Below, one piece after another: positions 1-10,615 of a DNA stretch of 64,000 nt; positions within the stretch are counted from its first letter, which is position 1, and the number at the start of each line of letters is the position of its first letter. The DNA is from Apus apus. Lineage: Eukaryota > Chordata > Aves > Apodiformes > Apodidae. The translations under genes and the position numbers were made by a program. Under the pieces are notes generated by a model, which saw only the letters and a program-made list of their open reading frames with translations, was not told where the DNA came from and did no database searches. Where the stretch lies: contig NC_067295.1 in the NCBI RefSeq assembly GCF_020740795.1, positions 3,286,501 to 3,350,500 on the forward strand, written 5' to 3'.

Positions 1-1361
1 CAGAGTTCCTAAGGGATGACATTAAAAGTCTATTTTCTTGGAATCACCACGATACCCATTTCAGATACAACATCAGGATTCACCCCAAAACATTGACACT
101 ATTATTGACAGTAACAGTGAACTGCAACTGATTCACAAATTGCCTTTTTTTTTTTCCTCATCTAAAGTGTGGGAAGACTGGGATGGGTCTATATGGATGC
201 TCTGGATTCCAGACTAGAAATGATGTGGTTAGGACTGGAAATAAACAGAGGGGCATCGTCAGTTGAAGCCACTTCTGCTTTTCCAGTCAGGGGGTTAAGT
301 TACCCCCGTGTGAAAGGGCAGAGCCTGTTCCCCCCCCCACCTCCAAGGTTTGTTTTTAGAGGCAGCTCTTGGCTGGGCTGGCATTGGACAGGGAGCTTTT
401 CCTTGGAGCTCTGCCAGTTCCCAGTTTAAGTCAGGTCTGTCCTGTTACAAGACCAGAGGGAGACACCAGCTCACGGAGCCACTGGCAGGTGAGTTCTTTT
501 CCAAGGTGGGATATTGTGCTTTCTGCAGACTAAGGTCAGGAGCTATTCCAGCCTAGAGCTGCTGTGCTTCTGGGCAGGGGCTTCTTTATTAGGCAAAAAG
601 GACTTTTTGCCTTCCTTTTATCCCCCCACCTTTTAAATGACACCTTTTGATTTCTGAAAATAGCCTCCCAGTTGCTGCCATTTGTCATATAAAGGACAAT
701 GTGAGTCTGGGTGCCTGGAGCTGCAGGGAATGGGTGTTGTTTAGGGAAACTGCCATGGTTTTAGTTTCTGTCAGGACTTGATCTCCTCCTTGCTGCCTTT
801 AGTGCACTCTTGACCTCCCTAACTAAGATCCTGGCTCCTTTGGGAAACCTTGTCCTGGCTTTTATGAGATAGCATCCAGTTTTTGTTTTAATGGAAGAGT
901 TGTCTGGGGTTTTTTTACTGGATGTGTATGATTTCTTTTATGGTAAGCCATTCAAAAAGCTCCCAAGCACCTGTTTGTTTGTATGATGAGGACTCTTCCT
1001 TCTGCTCTCTAATAACCTGCATGTTCCAGTCCTGCCTCTGGGGATGGAGACCTGAGGATTATAGGACTTGATTTGAGCCCATTATGAGCAGGGGCTTCTC
1101 TCCTGCTGCCAACCCGGTGTCTTAATCATTTTCTGTTAAGAATAACATTTTTCTCAGCATGAATATCCAGATTTTTGAGCAAAAGTGACAGTGGGGGCTC
1201 AGAGCAGGAGGGCTGAGGGTATCCAGTTCACCCTGAATCAGGTGTGGGAACCCATGTGTTCCCATTCTCCCCATGATATTAATGTGTATCTGCCCTGGGA
1301 TGTCTTTAGCTGCTTCAAAGTGTTACCTTCCTTAAGTTGGGGGTTGTGCTTCTTATCTTCT

Positions 1362-1720
1362 TGTCATAGAATCCCAGGCTGGTTTTGGTTGGAAGGGACC
1401 TTAAAGATCATCTAGTTCCAACCCCCCTGCATGGGCAGGGACACTTCCCACCAGATTGGGTTGCTCCAAGCCCCATCCAACCTGCCCTTCAACACTGCCA
1501 GGGATGGGGCAGCCACAGCTTCTCTGGGCAACCTGGGCCAGGGTCTCACCACCCTCAGAGTGAAGAATTTCCTCCTAATGTCTCACCTAAATCTCCCTCT
1601 TCCAGTTTTGATCCATTCCCCCTTGTCCTCTCACTACATCTACCAGGCCTTCTCTCCCTTCCTCCCCTTTACCCAGTTATTCTCTTCCCGATCCCAGTGT
1701 TTCTCCTCTCCATAAATCAG
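1362..1720 (-). mobile_element. CR1 LINE 3' fragment (minus)
   Basis: Read on the minus strand, it gives the typical avian CR1 3' end: a gagggtggtgagac-like block, the 'ccaggttgccc' block, a 'gggcaggttggatggggctt' block, 'aaggtcccttccaacc', and a terminal 'gattctatga'-like tail (gaatcccagg/catagaatc at about 1365 on the plus strand). It is truncated at its 5' side, as most CR1 copies are. The right edge near 1720 is approximate, because similarity fades into a pyrimidine-rich stretch. It is closely related to the copies near 15.6 and 50.5 kb. Confidence 0.9.
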
Positions 1721-1940
1721 GAGTTACCTGTTGATCCATATTCCTGGAAACTGCACAGGTGGGTTGTTGCTGCTGCCTGGGTTCTCAGCTTGCTGCAGCC
1801 CTCAGGCAGAAGTGGGGTAGTTTGCCCAGTCCCTCTATATAATGTGGGGAGAGGGATAGAAAGAAAAACAATAAAAAGCTAGGAAAGATTTTTCCAATGA
1901 AAAAGGATTAAAAGCACATCATCTTTGTTTAGAAAGCAGG

Positions 1941-1980
1941 TGACATGATTAAGGAGTAAGTGACATGATTAAGGAGTAAG
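1941..1980. repeat. Perfect 20-bp tandem duplication
   Basis: The unit tgacatgattaaggagtaag occurs twice, head to tail and without mismatch (1941-1960 and 1961-1980). This is a recent local duplication. Confidence 0.95.
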
Positions 1981-4256
1981 TTAAGCAGCATAACTGGTTC
2001 ATACTGACAAGCCTGGCCAGAACATGGTTAGCTTTGAGTTGGCACCTCTGGGGGCTCTTTTCCACCAGCCCCTCTGCCAGAGGGGTCAGTCCTTGCAAAC
2101 TCAACCTTTATTTTTGCCCAAAAATGTGAAAGAACTGTCCTGTAATCAAACATGGGACTGACTCCCTTTCCATTAGAAAAGGTGTCAGAAAAGGCCCCTC
2201 TCCCCAGAGTCATCTGCATCTCACTGAAATCAGAAAGCTGCTCAGGGCTAGATTTTTTAAATACCTCAGCTTCACCATGCCTCACAAAGGAAGTTCCAGT
2301 CCAGCTGTCAGCTCCCAGTGGGGAAGTAATGAAAAGTCCTTAATGGGAGCTGAAGACTTTTGATTCCAAATGTCCTGTAAGCCACCCTGCTCCATGGCAG
2401 CACAGCACCTGTTGCCTCTGCCCACGTCTTGTCTTGTGAATCTCAAGAGACCTTTGAGAGCAAAAAAAACAGGGACACGAAGAGAGCAGCTGCTTTAAAT
2501 GACTCACTGAACATGAAGCAGTCAGAGGAACCTCCCACCTACCCAGCCTGGTGAAGGCCAGTGTCTTGGTATCCAAACAGCTCCTCCCCAGGAATTATTT
2601 TGGGGGAATATGCACCTTTCTCTTGTGTTAAACCCTCTCTGCCAGACCTCTGCTGTAAATCAGTTCAAAACACACACTGTGTGTGTGTTCAGCACAAAAA
2701 GGGGGAAGGATGAGACTCTGGTGGGAGCAGCTGGTGCTGTGCTCAGGCATTGCCCTGTGGCAGGAGTTCAATCCTCTCCTTTTCCTGATTTCCCCTCCCA
2801 GTGGGATCAGGTGATGAACAACTGTCTAACCATCACAATGAGTTGGCTCAAGACTGGAAGGCTCCACAGTACCTGAGGAGCTGTGCACTAACTGGAAGGC
2901 TTTATTTTAGACCTTGTCAAGCTAATTTAGAGCTAGTCCAGGTGGCTTTATGGGTTATTTTCTTGTGTTCTAGTTACATTTGAGAAATACTCATTTTATA
3001 CAGCTCACTACTGGCTCAGCAAGCTAGTCTGTTCTCTGACTTGAGGAATCCTGTCCAACCTCCAGTGGAAATCTGGAAGAGCCTGACATTTTCCACACTA
3101 GCTCTGTTCCATGGCATGGAAAGCTTCTCTCATCCCTCCAGCTCCATACAAGCTCAGTCCTACTTAATGACACAGAATCCTGCCTTATCATTATTGGTTC
3201 CCTCTGCTTTTTGCTCCTCATGCTGTCCTTTTGCTTGAGGCAGCCCAAGTTCTGTGCCCAGACCTTTCCAGTATCTTCCTGATCAAGGCTCATCTTGCAG
3301 GTCAAACTGCAAGAGTTCAAACTCTACCTGCACAACAGGAAGTTATCCTAATATTTGCTTTTGCCTTTATGTGGGACCCAAAGGATGTCCAGATTCCAGG
3401 AGGGGCTCATAACTGACCTCACTGTGCCAGCAAGCATAGAAGCTGTAACATAACCTGTAACATAAACTACTCCCTTGAAGGCAAAGACTTAGCAAGGAGA
3501 TTAGGGCTCTGCATTGGTATCAGAATCCAACTCCAGGATGAGCTGGGCCTCACAGATCTCTTCAGCTTAGGTTTCATTCACAGGCTTTATTTCAGTATAT
3601 TAGAACACAGGTTCATGCTGCCAAACTGCACAATTCTTGTTGGCATAAAAGTAAAGAGCACCAACATAGAATTTATCCTGCTAGATTGGACACATGTCCA
3701 TTTCCATCAGATAACTTGTCTCTAATGGGTGGTGAAAGACACTGGAGATGGAACCACAGGGAGAAAACTCCCTCTGAGTCTCCAGAAGATAAGACTGGCT
3801 TATATCCATCTGGGATAATCCAGAGTATCTTGTCTCTGGCAGCTTCTGTTCTAGAGAAATCTGAGAGTTTTTCTTCTAATCAGAAGAAGGCAGAGACATC
3901 CCAGCCCTGGAGCTTCCACTCCAAATATACTTTGTCTAAGAGAGTGAATCTAGAGCAAAACGTGGGAGCAGCATGTCTGACCCCACGTGTGTTACATGAC
4001 AGTTGACAAGATCCAACACCAAGTGACCTGCTGGGATGTTCAGATTGGCATTTAAATGCCTAGAATTTGGAACTGATGTGAACTTCTGGAAGTCGAAAGG
4101 AAGTGCTGAGGGAACCTGTGGTAAATACCTGGGCGTGGCATCTGGTTCACTGGTGGTCTAAGACAGGGTGAAGAAAAAGGACTTCTCTAGTTTTCAAGCC
4201 TCTGCTAATTTTCCTGATGGTAAAATGGTCTCTTTCCTTTAACCCCGTGGCTCCAG

Positions 4257-4432
4257 GAAGACGGTTCAGAAAGGAAAACTCATGGATCTCACAAGCACCG
4301 TCATCATCCCGCTGCTTGTGGGCAGCCTGGGGGTCTTTGCGGTTTTCCGGCTGCTGCAGTGGATGCGGATGCGGGCCCACCTGCAGAAGGCTGTGGTGGT
4401 CATCACGGGGGCCACCTCTGGCCTGGGAAAAG
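4257..4432 (+). CDS. DHRS7B: DHRS7B coding exon 2 (membrane anchor, cofactor motif)
   Basis: The acceptor is ctccag before 4257 and the donor is gtgggt at 4433. The exon encodes about 8 residues before Met 4282, the N-terminal anchor and the Rossmann glycine motif TGATSGLGK. It ends in phase 1. The frame stays open up to the acceptor, so a preceding coding exon is plausible. Confidence 0.93.
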
Positions 4433-7400
4433 GTGGGTACTGAGGGAAGGGCAGGACAAGCAGAGGGCTGTGAAAGGGGCAGCTCTTGCAATGAAGCAGC
4501 AAGGAGCAGAATGTTCCTGTCGCTGTGGATTTGAGACTTTGCTTGCGCAGCAGCATCGGTCACAGCGACAGCCAGAACCAGCCCTGCTGCAGGGAAGTCT
4601 CCACATTTGTCCAGGAAGGTTTAATCATGCTCTATAAACTGCAGCTCATCAAAGCAAGGAACAAGTTGTGCTGTTCTTGTGTTCTCATGGGTCTTTTCTC
4701 TAAATCCTGAAAAAGCCAGGAAGTCAAATTGTTTCTCCCAAGCTTCCCAGAACTGGTGTTCTACTCTCTGTTGTATTTCCAGATACTCCTCCTCCCGCTC
4801 CTCCAAGTTAAGGTACCTTTTCTTCTGTAGTACAATTCCACCCATTCCAAATTCAAACTCTTGGCAGCAGTAACACCAATGACACTTTTGCCAAAACCAA
4901 TTTTGTTCTAATTGAACACACAGTATTTTTTTTTTTCCAAATAAAATCTGCTCCTTCTGCCAGTGGATACAATCTCTGATTCTGCTTTTTAGAATTGCTT
5001 TAAAAGCTTCTTGAAGAAAAGACAAGGTGCTCTCTGCTATCAAGGCCTTTCATTAGGATGAGTACATTTAGAGAACAAATTGATGCTGTCTTTGCATGTG
5101 AGTTTGTCTTTAAGGGCTGTTTAGTAACTGAATGACCAAAGGAGATGAAAGGGCCCTCCCTGCCTGTCACAGCCAAAGAGTTGGGAGCAGCAGAAGAATT
5201 TGCATTTCATATGGAATAGTCTCCTAAGGGAAGTGGTAGATTTTCCCACATCGGACAGTTTTAAGTCTCAGCTTGACAGGGTGCTGAGCCATCTCATATA
5301 AACTATAGTAGTACCTAGAGAGGTTGGACCAGATGATCCTTGAGGTCCTTTCCAACCTGGCATTCTAACATATCAAGAGGAGATAGGAGGAGTGTCTCAG
5401 GAGAGACCTTCCAGCTGTGACAGGCTGGGCAGATGAGGCCCTGTGTGCTGTTGGGTGTGTGGGCTTCCACCACGTTACAGTGAAGATTCCCCCTGATTGA
5501 CTCACTGGCAAGATCTGACACTATTCCACTCACTCCCAATGCTTAATTTACTAGACCACCTCTAATTACTTTGTTCTTCAACCTCCTTTGTTAGCACCCT
5601 GTGCACCCACTGTCATCTCCTGCACAACTCAGCACTTTGTCTCACTGATCCCCAAGGGGGTGAGCAGAAGATGCCTTTGCCTCCAAACTGGAAGGAGGAC
5701 ACGAGCATGGCATCCCTTCACCAGCCTTTTCCTGAGGAAGAGGATCACCCTGATGAAGCTCCAAGACTTCCAGAACCTTTGGAGGTGTTCACTAAAATTG
5801 AAACTCCCAAGAGCAGGCCCTGCTGTGTTAGGTGACACGCACAAGGTCTTTGCAGTCCCACTTAGAAGGGCACATAGTCAACAATGAAGAGACACAGGCA
5901 CGTTTGACCAGCTGATGGGAGAGCAGCACAGTCACTGGGAGCACACCAGCTGCCTCACCCCTGTTATGAGTCTGCCAAAATCACAGGAAAATGGCATCTT
6001 GCTGTGACTTCATTGTAAATCAGTCTGTCACTCCAGAGTCATAAAGCCACCTTAGATCCTCACCAGTTAAAAGAAGTTTCAGTCTATCATCAGGTGTGAC
6101 AGGGACCTGCTGCTTGTCTCTGGCATTTAAATGTCTGCTTTTCTTTCTCCCTTGCTTCCTCCAAAGAATGTGCAAAAGCTTTCCATGCAGCTGGCTCCAA
6201 GCTGGTGCTCTGTGGCAGAGACAGTGAGAAACTCAAAGACCTGGTGCAGGAGCTTTCTACCATGACCAACCACCGAAAGAACGTAAGTGAAGGAGCAGGA
6301 GAGGCTCCTTGTCTGGTGCTGCCAGGGTTTCTGTGCTTGTTCTTACAGAAGTTACAGAATTGCTTGTGGGCTGTTCTGTTGAGCAACAGGAAAAATGCAA
6401 CTCTGTGGTGAGGGAAAGGTACTGCTGGAGGAGTGCCCTGAGCTGACATGTCCTATCTTGTGAAAACTCTACAGAAATAAGCCAGCTGAAAGGCTCTTTG
6501 CCTTGGAATGGAAGTGAAGGATTGAGAGTGCAGAGTGCCCAGGCCCCTTGCACCTGTGGGTCATGTATTGAATTGGGAAAAGGGACTTTCCTTCTGTTGG
6601 TTTTTGGTTTTGAGGTCTAGTTGTGCTGACAGTGGCCAAGAAAGGTATTGCTGGCTTCTGAAGAAGACACGTGGGTTAAATGTTTTACAATTTCAGATGC
6701 ATTCTCTTTAATAAGACAACAGCAAACTTTGGTACTTGAGGAAGATCTCACTTGCCCCTTCCCTAGACTGTGGTATAAGGAACAGGCTATAGGGACAGTA
6801 AAGGCAAGAGCACAACCTGCTTCTGTCACATAGTCCTGCCAAATGGATCTGCCAGGCTCTGCCTGCACAAGGTGAGGTGGTTGGGTGTCCTGCTTCTGTG
6901 CTTCCAGAGCTGGGGAATCCCAGAATGGGCATGAACATAAAGCACATTCAGCACAGGCTGAACTGGTCTTTTGCCAACTTTTGTCTATTCACAGGCCCAC
7001 AAACCTCACACTGTGGTGTTTGACCTCTCGGACACTAAAACTGTCCTCAGTGCTGCTGAAGAGATCCTGAAGTACCTGGGACATGTGGACATACTGATCA
7101 ACAATGCAGGCATCAGCTTCCGAGGCACTATTGTGGACACGGGGCTGGATGTGGACAAGAGAGTGATGGAAACTAATTATTTTGGTCCTGTAGCCCTCAC
7201 CAAAGGTACCTGTGATCCAGATGACCAGGGGACACTGGATTTGGGCTGATACCTTCTGGGGCCAACAGAGCTGAGCACAGCTTGTGTTTGCAGTTCATAC
7301 AGTGTAAGAGGGGAGGGAAGTTTTGGTTTATGGGCAGGGCTGAAGTTGATGCTTGGACATGACTGCATGGGCAGTACCTGATCAGAGGGAGCACCTAGTT

Positions 7401-9941
7401 TGAAACACCTCCTGACTCTAGTCTGGCAGGAGCTGATGAAGGGAAACATGGTTAGCCTGTCTGCACTGATTAACCCTTGAGAATGCAGTGTGGGTTCTAG
7501 GTGAAGCTTTCTTGGAAGCTCCCTCAGTTACAAGGGAAGTTCAGCCCGGGGAGGAGTCAGCAGGAAATTGAAAGATGTGCAGGTGGCAGAAAAGAGCAAG
7601 TCCTGGTGACCATGCCTGGGGGATCACATCAATTGGAGCAGCCTTTGTGCAGCCTCATTGGCACAAGGAGTCTCCTGGTAGGTGGAGGTCCCAGCCAGAA
7701 GGCAGTGCCAGAGGCATCCCAAGCACTATCCCTTGCCCAACCCCTGCACTGAACAAGGAACTTAACTCACTTGGGCATCTCTGAAAGCATCAAGTCCTGT
7801 CAGCAGCAATGGCAAGGCTGTTATTCTGAATGGGTCTTTTCTGTCTTTTTCTAGCCCTTCTCCCCTCCATGATCAAGAGGAGACAAGGCCACATTGTGGC
7901 CATCAGCAGCGTTCAAGGCAAAATAAGCATTCCTTTCAGATCTGCCTGTAAGTCCCTCCAGAAAAGATGGGGAAGACATATTTGGGGCACCAGACTGAAT
8001 GAATACTTGGCTCCTGCTTCCACACTGAGCTCTCCACAGAGCTGCCTGCAGGCAGGGAGGGCAGAGCTGGGCATCATTCTCAATGTGGTCATAAACCAAC
8101 AGCTGTGGAGGAAGGGACTCCCAAGTACAGAATCTTAGCCCTGTCCTAAAGTTGTTAAGGGATGGGGAAGGAGAGTATATTTTCAGTGTCTTGAAAAGAG
8201 CTTGAGACTTAACACTTCAGAGTCCCTATAAATTCCCTCATTAATTCCATAGTTTTATTGCATTTTATCCTTGCTGTTTGCTTGGTTAATCTATCAGAAA
8301 ACTTTTTGTTTCAATAAGTTATGAAGTGCCATAGTACAGCCAATGACAAAAGAAAAGCCTAAACAGTTAGCTTGATCCAGCAAACTTCATGCTACATCAG
8401 TTCTGACAAGAAATAATATTGGTGAGATTGCTGGGAAAAGCCTTATAAAAGAGGAACTAAAAGGAGAGTGTTTGGCACAGAAGTATCTGTAAATCACTGA
8501 AAATAAAGATACAAATGGAACAGTACAGGGGGGATGACATAAGAGTGGTAAGGCATGATGTAAAGGAAATGTGGAAGATCTGGGCCATCTGGTCTGGCAG
8601 ATGATGTGGGTATGATTGCACCACCAAGTGTGCTCTGAAGCTTCCAGACCTGTTTCTCCTCAGGCAGCTTGTGCCCAGCCCCATGCTGCCCACAGCCCCC
8701 AGAGGTGATGGCAGTGACCAAGTACACATGGAAAGGGAACCAGCAAAGGGAGTCTCAGCCATTCAACAGGGGAGATCCTGCCCCAGGCCACACTTCTCCC
8801 ATCTGGTGTGTAAGCAGGTTCTGACTTGTATGCAGACAAGCCCAGAACCTGCTCTGCAAGTCCAAGTAGGGAGCAGGGTGCTGGGCAGAGTGTCAGCTCT
8901 GCCCTCCTGCCCTGGCATCCCATTCCCCCAGCCTGTCTTACCAAGTGCTTCCCAGGCCAGGCTTCATGTCTCCTTCATTGCAAGTGGGAGGCAGGTTGGG
9001 TTCACTCTAGTGCTTTGGCAGGGCTGTGATATTAAGCTCAGGATCCTAGCCAGTTTCTAACTTGAGTATTTACATTTTGCCTTCCTAAATTGCCTCTCAC
9101 TCCTACTGCCTGTTGCTGCCATTCACTAAAAAAAGAAAACAACAAAACCAAAGCTAGAAGTTGGAGAACAGCTGCTGGGTTCTTGTGAGAAGTGGCTGCA
9201 TTGCAGTGACAAACCCATTCAGGGGAGTGAATCTTCCTTCAGCCCTGCTTCTTCTCCTTACTGCATAATCCTTTTCCTGTTTTTCAGATGCTGCCTCTAA
9301 GCATGCTACCCAGGCCTTCTTTGACTGTCTTCGAGCAGAGGTGGAGCAGTATGACATTGATGTGACAGTTATAAGCCCTGGCTACATTCAGACAAACCTT
9401 TCCCTCAATGCTGTGACAGCAGATGGATCTCGCTATGGAGGTGAGATGTCATTTTGTGCCCTCTATCTAAACCATCTCACTGAGTTACTCCAAAGTAAGT
9501 TTGCAACATATGACCTCTGGTAGCATCAAAAGACAACTTTGGATTCAGGGTATGAACAACAACCCCCAAAATTTAGCTTTCCTAAACAGCAATTATGGAA
9601 TAACTGTTAGTTCAGCCTGCCTGTGCTCCTGCACACAAGCAGCCATGGACAGTTAGACCAGAGCATCCCTAGGAAAGGTGTTGAAAGGTGGGCTTACCTG
9701 CTGGTGTTGGTGCTTACTGGGCTTTCCTTTGGCAGTGATGGACAAGACCACGGCTGAAGGACAGACAGCTGCAGAGGTGGCTCAGGTGGTTCTCAGTGCA
9801 GTGGGACAGAAGAAGAAGGAGGTACTTGTGGCTGGGCTCACCCCCTGCCTGGCTGTCTACCTGCGGAACCTCTGCCCCAGGCTCTTCTTCACCTTAATGG
9901 CCACTAGAGCAAAGAAGGAGAGAAAAGCAAAGGGCTCTTAG
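4257..9941 (+). CDS. DHRS7B: DHRS7B, dehydrogenase/reductase 7B (SDR family), 5' exon missing
   Basis: Coding exons: 4257-4432, 6167-6282, 6995-7205, 7855-7947, 9288-9440, 9736-9941; all junctions are GT-AG and phases agree. From the Met codon at 4282 the product is 309 aa. The human protein is 325 aa, and this Met matches its internal Met16, so an upstream exon may add a short N-terminus. Visible features are a hydrophobic N-terminal anchor ([18 protein letters not shown]), the cofactor motif TGATSGLG, the NNAG motif, the active-site Ser in AISS, and YAASK, the catalytic Tyr/Lys pair, split across the exon 5/6 junction. The C-terminus is basic (KKERKAKGS). Family knowledge: a membrane-anchored, cytosol-facing reductase of peroxisomes and ER (PexRAP), which reduces acyl/alkyl-dihydroxyacetone phosphate in ether-lipid synthesis and has been linked to PPAR-gamma. 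Gene identity is firm; the start is uncertain. Confidence 0.95.
4433..6166 (+). other. DHRS7B intron 2
   Basis: A 1.7-kb intron with a GT...AG boundary. It contains an old CR1 fragment (5206-5372). On the opposite strand it also has an unexplained 140-codon open frame (5043-4621), which is discussed under findings. Confidence 0.9.
5206..5372 (+). mobile_element. Old CR1-like LINE 3' fragment
   Basis: The order 'ctcctaagggaagtggtag', 'ggttggaccagatgatcc', 'ttgaggtcctttccaacctgg', 'cattctaac' is the diverged CR1 3'-end signature. It is more diverged than the other copies, so it is probably an older subfamily. Edges are approximate. Confidence 0.8.
6167..6282 (+). CDS. DHRS7B: DHRS7B coding exon 3
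   Basis: The acceptor is ccaaag and the donor gtaagt. It begins in phase 1 and ends on a codon boundary. It encodes [18 protein letters not shown], the second strand and cofactor-discriminating region of the SDR fold. Confidence 0.95.
6283..6994 (+). other. DHRS7B intron 3
   Basis: A 712-bp intron with clear gtaagt and cacag ends. Nothing else was recognised apart from a single perfect NF-kB-like decamer at 6582-6591. Confidence 0.9.
6995..7205 (+). CDS. DHRS7B: DHRS7B coding exon 4 (NNAG motif)
   Basis: The acceptor is attcacag and the donor gtacct. It encodes VVFDLSD, then [15 protein letters not shown] and [14 protein letters not shown], nearly identical to mammalian DHRS7B. NNAG stabilises the central beta sheet in SDR enzymes. 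Confidence 0.96.
7206..7854 (+). other. DHRS7B intron 4
   Basis: A 649-bp intron; no additional element was seen. Confidence 0.9.
7855..7947 (+). CDS. DHRS7B: DHRS7B coding exon 5 (catalytic Ser)
   Basis: The acceptor is ttctag and the donor gtaagt; the length is 93 nt, starting and ending in phase 1. It encodes [19 protein letters not shown], with the active-site serine, and ends within the Tyr codon of YAASK. Confidence 0.96.
7948..9287 (+). other. DHRS7B intron 5
   Basis: A 1.34-kb intron between two phase-1 junctions that split the catalytic Tyr codon. No repeat or additional exon was recognised. Confidence 0.9.
9288..9440 (+). CDS. DHRS7B: DHRS7B coding exon 6 (catalytic Tyr/Lys)
   Basis: The acceptor is ttttcag and the donor gtgaga; the length is 153 nt. 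It completes [18 protein letters not shown] and encodes [12 protein letters not shown], the SDR 'PG' loop. Confidence 0.96.
9736..9941 (+). CDS. DHRS7B: DHRS7B terminal coding exon 7
   Basis: The acceptor is tggcag and the stop is TAG at 9939-9941. It encodes the helical C-terminus [19 protein letters not shown] followed by a basic tail, matching the mammalian protein to its end. Confidence 0.96.
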
Positions 9942-10298
9942 AGCTCAGCTCATCCAGCAGTAACTGTAGGGAGAGGCTGAGCCCCTGCAGTTTGGCTGGG
10001 ACATCACTGGAGGTGTTCCTGCAGGAACAACCTTTCTCAAAATGCTGGAATTTACCTTTGCATGGAGGGTGGGAAGCAGTTTCCCCCACATCAGGGCAGG
10101 CCCACTTGCTGGAAGACAACACCTGACTTCACCTGAGGTGACAAGAAGGCTGGGGCAAATGGGGAGAGCTAAGGCTGCAGGGGAGGGTAACTCATGGGAA
10201 CACTTTGCAGCAGGGGAGGCCCGTGTGCTGGAAGACAGCACCTCACTCCAGCTCAGCTTTCCCGGCCTGCTACAAATAAAACCCACCTGGTTTGTCCT
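9942..10298 (+). other. DHRS7B: DHRS7B 3' UTR (inferred)
   Basis: It extends from the stop codon to about 15-20 bases past the first AATAAA. It is non-coding and the length is inferred from the signal only. Confidence 0.6.
10275..10280 (+). promoter_or_regulatory. DHRS7B: DHRS7B polyadenylation signal AATAAA
   Basis: Canonical hexamer 334 bases after the stop codon, followed by a GT-rich stretch (ggtttgtcctc). Confidence 0.7.
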
Positions 10299-10592
10299 CA
10301 GATGAGCAGTTCTTGGCTTTCCCCACCCAGTGGCCCCTTGTGCAATCCAGGCCCCAGCTGGGAGCTCCTGTGATCAGTGTCTCCTTCCCACTCCTCCCAG
10401 TCTGATCTAGAACATGTTGCTTGAAATGGGAAGGTTCCCAGAGCCTCTGCTTGTTAACATGCCAGATCAGCTGATACAAAAAGCTCAAGTCCAGAGCCAC
10501 TTTCAGAGAAGTAACTGATGTCAAATGTAGGTTTTATTTGTCAGTTACTTTATCTGCCTGAATGCTGCCTTACTGACATCCAGGGGCGTTTA

Positions 10593-10615
10593 ACTGCACT
10601 ACCTGGCAGTGCAGT
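10593..10615. repeat. Small perfect inverted repeat (8-bp arms)
   Basis: ACTGCACT, a 7-base spacer, then AGTGCAGT. It would make a short hairpin. The flanks do not extend the pairing, so it is not a microRNA precursor as far as I can see. Confidence 0.6.

Larger units (their letters stand above)
1..4256. other. DHRS7B intron 1 or 5' flank, no coding exon seen
   Basis: No exon could be recognised here. The stretch is AT-rich to moderate in GC and has no CpG island, so the GC-rich first exon and promoter expected for DHRS7B probably lie left of the window. It holds a minus-strand CR1 end, a perfect 20-bp tandem duplication and short low-complexity runs. Open frames of 60-165 codons here match no family I know and look like chance frames. 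Confidence 0.6.

Noticed and set aside
1385-1882. 165-codon plus-strand open frame
   Set aside because: It lies across the CR1 3' end read in the wrong orientation; it is an artefact of the repeat.
6582-6591. Perfect NF-kB-like decamer in DHRS7B intron 3
   Set aside because: A single isolated match without a promoter or other sites nearby; compatible with chance in 64 kb.
10593-10615. Hairpin as a microRNA precursor
   Set aside because: The stem is only 8 bp and does not extend outward; too short for a precursor.
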